Source: Russula earlei (Eukaryota > Basidiomycota > Agaricomycetes > Russulales > Russulaceae). Taken from it: a stretch of 10,987 nt of DNA. Each line of letters begins with the position of its first letter. Positions within the stretch are counted from its first letter, which is position 1. The stretch spans positions 1-10,987 of the forward strand of contig JAGFNK010001312.1 in NCBI GenBank assembly GCA_025769875.1, given 5' to 3'. A program made the translations under genes and the position numbers. Of this stretch, positions 1-6,878 are shown in pieces. Under the pieces are notes generated by a model, which had not been told where the DNA came from, made no database searches, and saw only the letters and a list, made by a program, of their open reading frames with translations.

Positions 1-134
1 TCACACTGAATGACCATAGCATCAATTGACATTGTCTTATCCATGTCCACCGCCATCCTGGCAACCTCTAGGATGCCTTTGAAACTTATGGCAGTGCCTT
101 GGCACTGTGTGGCATCACTTGGCACTGTTTTAGC
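1..134 (+). repeat. Degenerate tandem repeat array, forward orientation, left part
   Basis: This is the left piece of a diverged minisatellite with a unit near 115 bp. It contains one copy of the phrase ATGACCATAGCATC, followed by a CCATGTCCACC-like segment, GGCAACCTCTAGGATG, and a second TGGCATCACTTGGCA segment. The same order of phrases recurs many times between 521 and 1408. The array runs off the left edge of the window. At position 134 it is interrupted in mid-unit by a solo LTR and resumes at 521. Short open frames here arise from the repeat and look like no protein family I recognise. Confidence 0.8.
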
Positions 135-520
135 TGTTGAACTAGAATCCAACCATATCAAAGAAGGCAAAGACCTTCATATGAGGTTCAAGATCCAATC
201 AGAGATGTTATGTATTAGACAGAACTTTAGAATATGTGTTTATGGGAATATGGTTAAACATACTATGTTATCTATCACAAGATGCAGCCATATGCTGCAT
301 CTAGAATGTTTCCACATCATGTATCACTAAGTGTGCGATATAGTGGACACCTGTAGTCACCTCTTTTGGACTTAGGAACAGCCCTGGGTCATAGATTTAT
401 AAATACCATGCATGTATATGAGTATACACATCCATCTACACCCCAATATCACTTGAGCACTTTGCACAACCTCTGAGGTGGGTTGCTTGGCCTGTTAGCT
501 GCACTCTATGCTGCACAACA
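135..520 (+). mobile_element. Solo LTR (386 bp, TGTTG...CAACA, Copia-like ends)
   Basis: The segment begins TGTTGAACTAG and ends GCACAACA, so its ends are the inverted pair TGTTG/CAACA with TG...CA termini. The 5 bp on each side are identical (TTAGC at 130-134 and 521-525), the target duplication expected of retroviral-type integration. Removing the insert and one TTAGC rejoins the interrupted repeat unit around 'ttagccatgt'. A TATAAATA box lies at 398-405, about 115 bp before the right end, a plausible place for the U3/R boundary. No internal retrotransposon genes are present, so this is a solo LTR left by LTR-LTR recombination. The + orientation is inferred from the TATA box. TGTTG...CAACA ends with a 5-bp duplication are frequent in Ty1/Copia elements, but the superfamily is inference. 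Confidence 0.8.
398..405 (+). promoter_or_regulatory. TATA box of the 135-520 LTR
   Basis: TATAAATA sits in the right half of the solo LTR, at the position where a U3 promoter is expected. It is recognised by motif and context only. Confidence 0.45.
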
Positions 521-1408
521 TTAGCCATGTGCACCACTGTCCTAGCAACCTCTAGGATGCCTTTGAAACTCATGGCATTACCTTGGCATTGCATGGCATC
601 ACACTGAATGACCATGGCATCACTTGGCATTGTCTTAGCCATGTCCACCACCATCCTGACAATGCCTAGGATCACTCTAAAACACACAGCATTATCATGG
701 CATCATATGGCATCACTCAGAATAACCATGGAATCACTTGGCATTGTCTTAGCCATGTTCACTACCATCCTGACAACCTCTATTATCACTCTGATACAAA
801 TGCACCACTCAGAATGACTATAGCATCACTTGACATTGTGTTAGCCATGTCCATGACCATCCTGCCAATCTCTATGATCACTCTGAAATACACATGGCAT
901 TACCTTGCCATTGCATGGCACCACTCAGAATGACCATGGCATCACTTGGCATAGTCTTAGCCATGTCCAAGGCCATCCTGGCAATCTCTACAATGCCTTT
1001 GAAACACTTTGGCATCATATGGCATCACTCAAAATGACCATGGCATCACTTGGCAGTGACTTAGCTATGTCCACCACTGTCCTGGCTATGTTTTTTATCA
1101 CTCTGAACTACATGGTATTATCTTGCCATTGTCTAGCATAAAGTCAGAATGAGCATGGTATACAATGTCCTGCTAATGTTTACAATCTCTATGAGCCAAA
1201 TAAGATTATCTTGACATTTTCTAGCATTGCTCAATGTAAGCATGGCATCAATCAGCAGTGTGTAAGAATTATCCACAAATGTCCTGGCAATGTCTAGTAT
1301 CCATCTGATCCACATGGCATGTATTATCTTGACATTATGTCATATAACTCAGAATGCCCATGGTATCACTTAGCAGTGTCTTAGGCATTGGAGTTGTATG
1401 TGTGCTTT
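521..1408 (+). repeat. Degenerate tandem repeat array, forward orientation, main part
   Basis: Units start at or near 608, 722, 814, 930, 1034, 1149, 1237 and 1354, giving spacings of 114, 92, 116, 104, 115, 88 and 117 bp. The typical order of phrases is ATGACCATGGCATCACTTGG, then CATTGTCTTAGCCATGTCCA, then a CATCCTGGCAACCTCTAGGA-like segment, then ATCACTCTGAAACACATGG, then a TTGCATGGCATCACTCAGA-like end. Short spacings reflect internal deletions of about 10-25 bp. Later units drift toward TTAGCAGTGT and TCTGGCATT versions, which are the versions found in the arrays at 1630-2690. TGGCA and its complement are strongly over-represented. Several frames stay open for 60-80 codons with repeated MTMASLGIVLAM-like peptides, but length changes that are not multiples of three argue against coding. 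Confidence 0.85.
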
Positions 1409-1629
1409 TATTAGGGATGGGAGAGGAGAGGCTGATACATTGTGAAGCTCAACCTCTTCATTTTCAGACATTTCTGATTTTGATCTGAATGTAACAAGGC
1501 AGAGAGAGAAGTAAAAAGAATTTATCTCCCCTGAGGGGAATGCCAAAATTGAGGGCTCACATTGATCTTGTAGATGTACTGTGTTGCACTGTCATGCTCC
1601 TCCCTACATGCCCCTGGTGGCCCAAAACT
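1409..1629. other. Non-repetitive spacer between opposite-orientation arrays, no gene
   Basis: About 220 bp separate the forward array from the reverse-oriented array. I see no long open frame, no LTR ends with a matching target duplication and no RNA gene. A small dyad, CCCCTGAGGGG, lies near 1538. Confidence 0.5.
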
Positions 1630-1909
1630 ACCAGTGCCATCTGATTCTAAGGGAGACTAGAGAATGCTAGGAAAATGGTGGACATAATGAAGACACTGCC
1701 AAGTTATGCCACGCTCATTCAGACTGATGCCAGAGAATGTTGAGGTAATGCCATGTGATATTGAATTGGTCTAGATATAGACATGACATTGGTGCCAACC
1801 TCATTCTGATTGTTACCAGACAATGCCACCACAGAGCCATGTGATTCTGAGTTATTTTAAGCACTGTGAGGACATGGTGGACATAGCTTACACATCACTG
1901 ACTAACATC
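1630..1909 (-). repeat. Degenerate tandem repeat array, reverse orientation
   Basis: This block is the reverse complement of the forward unit. Phrases such as 'gccatctgattct', 'agactagagaatgctagg', 'ggtggacata', 'agacactgccaagt' and 'gatgccagagaatg' mirror AGAATCACATGGC, CCTGGCATTGTCTAG, TGTCCACC, ACTTGGCAGTGTCT and CATTGTCTGGCATC. About two and a half units are present, one of them shortened. The solo LTR at 1910 interrupts the block, which continues after the second ACATC at 2276. The opposite orientation relative to 521-1408 makes the region a large, imperfect foldback. Confidence 0.75.
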
Positions 1910-2275
1910 TGTTGAAGTTGCAGCCACAGTGGGACACACAATGCAGCAATGCCATGAGCCTGGAAGTCCATATTCTACTTTGGTGTGGAATAGCATTGTC
2001 TACCACCACATATATAGATCACCCACACATTTAGTTCATGTGGCATTCCACACTATAACAATCCTCTCATTGTTTGTCTCAAGTATATAAGTATGATACA
2101 TTCACCATTCCAAACCTCAGTTCTAATTCTACAGTACTGAGGCCAGTTATACTTGCTACTTACTATTACTCATTACTTATACTAACATGACACATAGTGT
2201 GATTCTATTGGAACAGGTTAGATTACCCAATCACAGTTCTGATTCTACAGTACTGAGCACAATTCTATCACAACA
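1910..2275 (+). mobile_element. Solo LTR (366 bp, TGTTG...CAACA), second family
   Basis: The segment starts TGTTGAAGTTGC and ends TATCACAACA. It is flanked by identical 5-bp copies ACATC (1905-1909 and 2276-2280). It interrupts the reverse-oriented repeat, and excision with one ACATC copy restores a continuous unit. A TATATAA motif lies at 2084-2090. Inside are two near-identical direct repeats of the phrase CAGTTCTRATTCTACAGTAC (about 2118-2140 and 2235-2257). Apart from the terminal TGTTGAA and CAACA, its sequence is unlike the LTR at 135-520, so it is a different family. No internal genes remain. Confidence 0.8.
2084..2090 (+). promoter_or_regulatory. TATA box of the 1910-2275 LTR
   Basis: TATATAA lies about 185 bp before the right end of the solo LTR and is followed by the duplicated CAGTTCTRATTCTACAGTAC phrase. 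The promoter role is inferred from motif and position. Confidence 0.4.
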
Positions 2276-2350
2276 ACATCATGCTCATGCCATGTGGCTC
2301 AGAGTGATTCTAGACAATGCCAGGAAAGTGGTGTACACTTCTAACACACT
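2276..2350 (-). repeat. Reverse-oriented repeat unit continuing after the solo LTR
   Basis: Starting with the second ACATC target copy, the sequence (for example 'atgctcatgccatgtgg', 'agtgattctagacaatgcc', 'gtggtgtacac') is the reverse complement of the forward unit and continues the array cut at 1909. Around 2345-2350 orientation flips again, so the sequences on either side can pair as an imperfect hairpin. Confidence 0.7.
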
Positions 2351-2690
2351 GTCAACAGTGTTCACCAATGACTTGCCAATGTCTAGGATTATTCAGAATC
2401 ACATGGCATTGGTGTTGTATTGTCTGGCATTGGTCAGAATGTGTATGACATGACTTGGCAGTCTGTTAGCAGTCCACCAATGTCCTAGCACTGTCCAGTC
2501 TTACCCAAAATCAGATGGCACTATGGTGGGATTGTCTGGCATCAGTCAGACAAAGCATGGCATCACTTGGCAGTGTGTCAGCAGTCTAACCCTGTCCAGG
2601 GAATGCCTTGGATTGCTCTGAATCACATAGGTATTTTCTTGACATTGTCTGGCATTAGTCAGAATGAGCATGGCATCAGTTAGCAGTGTA
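2351..2690 (+). repeat. Degenerate tandem repeat array, forward orientation, right part
   Basis: About three forward units occur here. The marker CAGTSTGTYAGCAG-like phrase starts near 2459, 2571 and 2684, giving periods of 112 and 113 bp. Units carry 'caccaatgtcctagcactgt', an 'aatcacatggcat'-like segment and 'gtctggcattagtcagaatg'. The array stops abruptly after 'ttagcagtgta' at about 2690. Confidence 0.8.
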
Positions 2691-2981
2691 CCCCTTAATC
2701 ACATAATTTCACAATCAGACCCATGGGAGGCAGCATGATCGAGTACCCATCCCCACTAGTACATGCATCCCCAACCCTCAAGGGTGAACCTACCCCTTGA
2801 AGATCACTAGTGGTATGGATGGTATGAGGTGTGGTGTGGACGGTAGTGCTGGGATTAAGGCTCCAACCATTCTATCTATATGACTCTTTTACACAGTTTA
2901 TACTGTATGTTTATGTTTATGTATACCCCCTTATTCTGGGATCGATAGTGTTTCTTCAGATGCTCACATTGTGTTTGTAAT
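2691..2981. other. Intergenic, no recognisable gene
   Basis: I see no coding signal or LTR in this stretch. It has one 8-bp inverted repeat, CCACTAGT (2753-2760) with ACTAGTGG (2806-2813). It separates the repeat array from the 3' remnant of the minus-strand ferric-reductase-like pseudogene. Confidence 0.5.
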
Positions 2982-3838
2982 CACAGTGGCTTGGGCCCCT
3001 TCTTTAAGGGAGTGTCATAGGTGTTGTATTCGAGGCATTCCTGTATATCACAGTCATCAGGCATGGCAGAGGCAGTGTGGCATAGAGTGTATCTGGGACT
3101 GCCTTCAAAGTATCCTGCATCAGCAGGACCGCAGACTGCTGATGGGTAGAACTCACTGTATGGACCCTTGACAATGACACAAACTTTGCATGCGGGTCCC
3201 CATCCACGTTCAATGGATGTCGGTGAACTTCTTTTTCAGGACATGCATCTGCCACATCCCCAGACATGCACAGCAAGCCATGGGTCCAGGAGCCCTGTGC
3301 CTTAAGTGGAAGCATCATGCCACTTGAATCTGACCCCACCACAATTGTGAAAGGTCATGCACGATTTGTGAGCCAAGTGGCCCACCAGCTAAACCATGCT
3401 CTGCTGACAACATGAAGACGGACATGTTGACCAGCACACCAACCTGCAACAAGTGTTGTGCCACCATTAAGTGCATTTTCGGTGGTTAGCCATGCCATGG
3501 TGTACCGTGTCCGAGCAATGCAGGCAAGGTGATCAAAGGTGTAGAGGCCCACTGCAGCTAATATATATGGCAAAGTGGCATGAGAGTGCTTGTATGTCTA
3601 AAAGCCAATCAGGGTTGTGCTGAAGAAGAAAGAAGAATGGACCCACTTCCGAACAAGACTGTAACTCCGGTGATGTGGACAGTAAAGAATAAGGTGTACA
3701 TCCTGTTCCACACAAAGGAAAGGGTAAAGGCAAATAACAAGTCAATGGCACAGAGGGAAATCAATGCCCACATGAATTTGGGGATGTGCAATTGGGCTCG
3801 TAATGTTCCATTCTGAGACCACAAGTATTCTATCCAGT
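2982..3838 (-). pseudogene. Ferric reductase/NADPH-oxidase-like pseudogene, C-terminal half
   Basis: Read from 3829 downward, this continues the gene begun at 5843. The first exon has the membrane stretches LHIPKFMWALISLCAIDLL and RMYTLFFTVHITGVTVLF; the His of FFTVHITG fits a haem ligand. A likely 49-nt intron follows (3598-3646). Then come PYILAAVGLYTFDHL (3573 downward), AGWCAGQHVRLHV typical of the FAD-binding domain, a PFTIV motif, and GSWT. The TGA at 3355-3357 falls where the family's conserved His of HPFT is expected. Near 3185 the frame shifts; the next frame gives VIVKGPYS, resembling the conserved EGPYG segment. Past about 3159 I no longer recognise the family, although that frame stays open to TGA near 2982. 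No NAD-binding domain is recognisable. Family proteins reduce extracellular Fe3+ or Cu2+ (or make superoxide) across a membrane; this copy is non-functional. I base the family call on motif memory, not a search. Confidence 0.72.
3598..3646 (-). other. Candidate intron (49 nt) in the pseudogene
   Basis: On the minus strand it begins GTGGGT and ends CTTTTAG, with CTGAT about 12 nt upstream of the end, matching the fungal branch consensus CTRAY. It separates the exon ending ...ITGVTVLFG from the one reading KHSHATLPYILAAVG. The exon phases differ by one nucleotide, so either a 1-nt indel has occurred or the true donor differs slightly. Confidence 0.55.
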
Positions 3839-4005
3839 TGTTAGGATTCTTATGTTTCTCCAACTGTCATCTGTTTCGCTGATTCATTTGTGATTACTCA
3901 TATGTGTGTGCTTACTGATTGCTTACTGATCCTCACTTACCGATCCTTGCTTACTGATCCTGATCAGTAATAGCTTACTCATTTGATGACAGATACTAGG
4001 AAAGG

Positions 4006-4025
4006 ATGACTCACGCGTGAGTCAT
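4006..4025. promoter_or_regulatory. Perfect 20-bp palindrome with two TGACTCA boxes around ACGCGT
   Basis: ATGACTCACGCGTGAGTCAT equals its own reverse complement. It contains two inverted TGACTCA sites, the classic Gcn4/AP-1 bZIP sequence, overlapping a central ACGCGT, the sequence of the yeast MluI cell-cycle box. It lies in the outer LTR about 105 bp upstream of the TATA box, so a role as LTR enhancer is plausible. Protein binding is inference. Confidence 0.5.
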
Positions 4026-4130
4026 TTCTAACATTCTCGAATTGCGCTCTCCGTATTTGGATACTACTGATTCTCAGCTATGTGCACCCCAAGTTTCGTA
4101 CAAATCGGATCAGTAGTTGTTGAGATATCA

Positions 4131-4138
4131 TATAAATA
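4131..4138 (+). promoter_or_regulatory. TATA box of the outer LTR
   Basis: TATAAATA occurs at a normal LTR promoter position: about 290 bp from the left end and about 245 bp (excluding the nested LTR) from the right end. Confidence 0.45.
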
Positions 4139-4487
4139 GTCTGTGGTAACAAGAAGTCGAGCCTTACACTCGACTTACTCTTTACAACAAGAAACTATCA
4201 TCTTGTACACGCTCTAAACAATCTGTTACGAACCAAGGCCAGACCCTGACCGTAGATGGTCCTATTTCACTCAAGAGAGACCTCTCTCATTTTGCATTAC
4301 CAACTCCCTTCCGTTTTCTGGGCTATCCCCCCTGCAGTGCAAGATATCGCTATTGCAAAGGCACTATAACACGACCAGGCACCCGTTTCCTAATCGGGTA
4401 ATCATCGCGTGGCAGCCACATGGCCACCCAGCCACCAAGGACCCGAAACAGCGGCACAAACTCTTAGAAGCTGTTGCATAAATCATC

Positions 4488-4588
4488 TGACGTCATCCAG
4501 GCTCCAATGACATCATAGCTGACTGAGCGACTCCACAGTGACCTCATAGGCTCACTAAGCACTCCACAGTGACATCATAATGATGTCA
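4488..4588 (+). promoter_or_regulatory. Cluster of five CRE/ATF-like TGACNTCA boxes
   Basis: TGACGTCA (4488-4495), TGACATCA (4508-4515), TGACCTCA (4539-4546), TGACATCA (4570-4577) and its inverse TGATGTCA (4581-4588) lie within about 100 bp, 140-240 bp upstream of the inner LTR's TATA box. The last two form the dyad TGACATCATAATGATGTCA. Part of the cluster is a 31-bp duplication of CTCCACAGTGACNTCATA. TGACGTCA is the full cAMP-response element bound by ATF/CREB-type bZIP factors. The spacing suggests a U3 enhancer; binding is inferred. Confidence 0.55.
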
Positions 4589-4724
4589 TCGCTCCACAAT
4601 GATCAGTAATGCGCTCAGTAAGCCCGAAACTTGACACAAGCAAGTTTATGCCTCTGTAGTCCTATTGGATGGTACCAAAGAGTCTAGAATAGTCCCAGGT
4701 CTTTGTAATCGACTCTGTACACTG

Positions 4725-4731
4725 TATATAA
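4725..4731 (+). promoter_or_regulatory. TATA box of the inner LTR
   Basis: TATATAA lies downstream of the TGACNTCA cluster and upstream of a pyrimidine-rich stretch, as expected for the U3/R boundary. Confidence 0.5.
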
Positions 4732-5212
4732 GCCCCAATGAAGCATGGCAGTCGTCAGACTGTCCATTTGTGATACTCTCCTCTTCCTGGGTACTCCCCT
4801 GCGACCGCTCAGTTTAAAGACTCCTCTCATCCCCAAGGTACTCTTCTACGACCGCCTTGTTTAAAGCCCCTCGCTGCACTGGCTTCTAACCTTCGCCTCT
4901 GCCTCCAGTTACACGTACCAGTCCCCATCTGGTATATCTTAGTCATTTGGCTCGTCCTCTTGTTCAACGCCGCCTACGCCGCGTACCATCTGTTCCGACC
5001 CTTGCCCACCTGCTCCTGAGTCCACACGGATCAGCAGTACGTGTCTTGACACAATCTGTTCAAGAACTCTAAGTAAAAGAGGTCCCTCTCTTCTCTTAAA
5101 CATCTATTCTTCCTGAGATAATATCAAAGGGGTTGAAGTCTAGTGCTTGAACTATATCAAGCAACTGTTTCACTAAGAGTTGGTATAAGACCAGTCAAGT
5201 CTTAACACCAGT

Positions 5213-5843
5213 GGAATGAGCTTGGGGTCCACGGCCTATGGGAAGGGACCCACAATAACCAAGTGTTTGAACATTGACTGTGATGACAATGACGTGCCCT
5301 GCAAAGTGATGGTTGTGGTTCAACTAAAGGTAGACATTTAAGAACAGAGGCATATGCAACCGAAGAGCGGGAACCACATGCCTTCTCATAACCAACCCCA
5401 CTGGCCCAGCTCAATCAGTTCATTTTCCCTGCAAGCACAACAGCTATTGGTATCTGCGACATTGCAACGTAGCCTGTGTGCATGGGATCGGTGGCAAACA
5501 GGTTGGAGTGGTGGAGGGATGTGTAGTGCATGAAGACAGCGTAGACAATGAGAACGAACAGCTTGCCAAAGGAGAAGCTGGGCGAGACGCAGAAGTTGAG
5601 CATGTACATGAGTGTTGTGTGCATGATCTTCGTCCAGCGGGCCATGCGCGTTGGTGCATGGTCATTGTGCAATGGTGCGGATTAGTGGGAGGAGCCATGA
5701 CAGCCTGCGCCACTGGTGGTGGTGGCTGCCGCCATGCGCAGGGGGGTGATGAGGGCGGCATGGGCTTTCTTCTTGTTCTTGGCCATGGCCACTCCCCCAG
5801 CAATGTCCTCCTTGTCCTCTGGCATGTCGACGAGCGTGTGCAT
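5213..5843 (-). pseudogene. Ferric reductase/NADPH-oxidase-like pseudogene, N-terminal half
   Basis: An ATG at 5843 opens MHTLVDMPEDKEDIAGGVAM and stays in one frame down to the splice site at 5382, broken by TAA at 5682-5684 and TGA just below 5415. Recognisable family segments are a Lys-rich stretch KNKKKAHAALITPLR, then MARWTKIMHTTLMYMLNF, SFGKLFVLIVYAVFMHY (membrane helix), and TGYVAMSQIPIAVVLAGK, closely like the TGxVAMSQxP signature of basidiomycete ferric reductases. GVGYEK follows, then a 58-nt intron, then LNHNHHFAGHVIVITVNVQ. In that last segment the family has an HX13H haem pair; here the first His is kept and the second is Gln. The Arg positions of HR and GR read His, compatible with CG-to-CA transitions. 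The exon is lost at a second intron (donor GTGGGT at 5253), into whose 3' end the LTR 3839-5207 inserted. Confidence 0.75.
5324..5381 (-). other. Candidate 58-nt intron with a GC donor
   Basis: On the minus strand the exon ends GGTTATGAGAAG, the intron begins GCATGT and ends CTACCTTTAG, and the next exon starts TTGAACC (Leu-Asn). Splicing joins GVGYEK to LN in phase 0, exactly as the family sequence predicts. The donor is GC instead of GT. GC-AG introns occur naturally at low frequency, so this could be original or a decay mutation. Confidence 0.65.
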
Positions 5844-6114
5844 GGTCTAATTAGTGCTAGTGCTAGTTGAGTGAATTGGTCTTGTTCTAGTCATCCCAGA
5901 GTGGCCATGCATGTCTGCCCGGTGAAGGTTGGTGTTGTTGTGCGGGCGTGACAAGCTGGAATGGAGGAAGTGTTACACCATTTTCCTTTTACGTGTACTT
6001 TTTATCCTGCGCTATGGACTGCTTGCTTGTGTACATCCCTTTACTTACTGGTCTCGTGATCTCTTACATCTTGTGATCCCTTCTGTGTTATCATGTGATC
6101 CATACATGTCCAGG
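5844..6114. other. 5' flank of the pseudogene and left flank of the Gypsy element
   Basis: No gene is evident in this stretch. It is the region upstream of the pseudogene's ATG and should hold the old promoter, but I cannot point to a convincing element. The 62-codon plus-strand frame at 5929-6117 has no recognisable motif. Confidence 0.45.
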
Positions 6115-6845
6115 TAACACTGGATTGCTGTTACTTTCCCTTTGTTTGGTTCTCTTTCCATTTATATTCACTTCTTAGTTTCGACTGTGCAATGCTGCGC
6201 ACCTACTGTGCAGCACAGTTACTTGGTCCTGACTCATTTGCGGCCTCATTCCTATGACTCCTACTTATTATGACTCATACTATACTAGTAACACAGTCAA
6301 AGCGCAGCTATTGCTGCACTTCTCCTGTATATATAAGCTCAGTACTTTGTGACCAAAGCCATAAGCTTGGTCTCTTGTAGAATCCAACCTACTCTTGTCC
6401 AACATATTCACCTGCAACCCACTTTGCTCCTAATCCTCAAACCACATCCACCTCTCCATTTCATCAACTCTCAACACACCATCTACCATCTACTCTTCGC
6501 CTTTCCCTTCCTTTCCTAAGAGTCTCTCTTCACTCTCCTGAGAAGAGCTCTCCTTCTTTGAGACCTACCTTCCTCTACTCTCTCCACGTTGTTCAAGGTC
6601 CCCGACAGACTTGAACGCATATAGCTAGTGGAACCAGCCCTAGTCTATCCCATTATAAACTTACCCTACCTTCTCAATGGACCGAGTCGTACTAGGAAGG
6701 GTCTATTGGCCATAACCTGTTTAGCATAAAACACTTTGACCGCTGCAGGGATCCTTACTCATTATACACAGGAACCAGCCCGTTTCTTGAACACCTCTCT
6801 ATCACTGACTTGTTTTCCGCTTGTGAACTGACACAGCTAGTGTTA
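6115..6845 (+). repeat. 5' LTR of the Gypsy-type element (731 bp by best guess)
   Basis: The right boundary is set by AGTGTTA (6839-6845) immediately before a TGG-starting primer-binding-like sequence. Its exact inverse, TAACACT, occurs at 6115-6121 and gives the left boundary. TA...TA ends are unusual, since LTRs normally have TG...CA. An alternative is TGTGTTA (from 6084) paired with GACACA (to 6835), which leaves a 10-nt gap before the primer site. A TATATATAA box lies at 6328-6336, followed by a pyrimidine-rich tract (about 6380-6600) like R/U5. Near 6193-6213 there is a GCTGCGCA...TGTGCAGC stem. The 3' LTR, outside this window, would decide the ends. Confidence 0.5.
6328..6336 (+). promoter_or_regulatory. 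TATA box of the Gypsy 5' LTR
   Basis: TATATATAA is the clearest TATA box in this LTR and is followed by 'gctcagtac' and a long pyrimidine-rich stretch. It likely drives the genomic RNA of the element. Confidence 0.55.
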
Positions 6846-6859
6846 TGGCGTCGCGGCCG
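6846..6859 (+). other. Putative primer-binding site (minus-strand priming)
   Basis: TGGCGTCGCGGCCG begins with TGG, the complement of the CCA tail of tRNAs, and directly follows the inferred LTR end. Its complement would be a tRNA 3' end CGGCCGCGACGCCA. I cannot say which tRNA this is. Confidence 0.45.
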
Positions 6860-6878
6860 TAAGAGCGTTAGCTCAGAG

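Larger units (their letters stand above)
4224..5051 (+). mobile_element. Solo LTR (inner, 828 bp) nested in the outer LTR
   Basis: The element starts TGTTACGAACC and ends GTGTCTTGACA, giving TG...CA termini. Both sides carry CAATC (4219-4223 and 5052-5056). It has its own TATATAA box (4725-4731), followed by a pyrimidine-rich R/U5-like stretch with the repeated phrases GGTACTCCCC/GGTACTCTTC and GCGACCGCTC/ACGACCGCC. Its U3-like part holds a cluster of TGACNTCA boxes. Two complete promoter regions inside one apparent 1369-bp LTR first suggested nesting, and the CAATC pair supports it. The identity across the two junctions extends for 10 bp (ACAATCTGTT), so a boundary shift of a few bases is possible. 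Confidence 0.68.
3839..5207 (+). mobile_element. Solo LTR (outer) inserted in the pseudogene, itself split by a second LTR
   Basis: The left end TGTTAGGATTC and right end GTCTTAACA form an imperfect inverted pair (TGTTAG against TGTTAAG). Both are bordered by CCAGT (3834-3838 and 5208-5212). After removing the nested LTR (4224-5051) and one CAATC copy, the element is about 536 bp. A TATAAATA box lies at 4131-4138, followed by a small hairpin GTCGAG...CTCGAC at about 4157. The 5' part has short CTTACTGAT-type direct repeats (about 3910-3980) and a 20-bp palindrome at 4006-4025. Joining the flanks gives a continuous intron 3' end of the ferric-reductase-like gene, which independently supports the boundaries. 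Superfamily cannot be assigned without the internal genes. Confidence 0.8.

Noticed and set aside
10..1315. Several 60-106 codon frames with repeated MASLGIVLAM-like peptides
   Set aside because: They come from the tandem repeat. Unit lengths are not multiples of three, frames break at unit boundaries, and both strands stay open by composition.
3839..5207. A single 1369-bp LTR
   Set aside because: Two TATA boxes, internal TG...CA ends and the CAATC pair favour two nested LTRs.
5444..5870. Long overlapping frames on both strands (119 codons minus, 130 codons plus)
   Set aside because: They are alternative frames of the GC-rich N-terminal exon of the ferric-reductase-like pseudogene; only the frame starting at 5843 carries family motifs.
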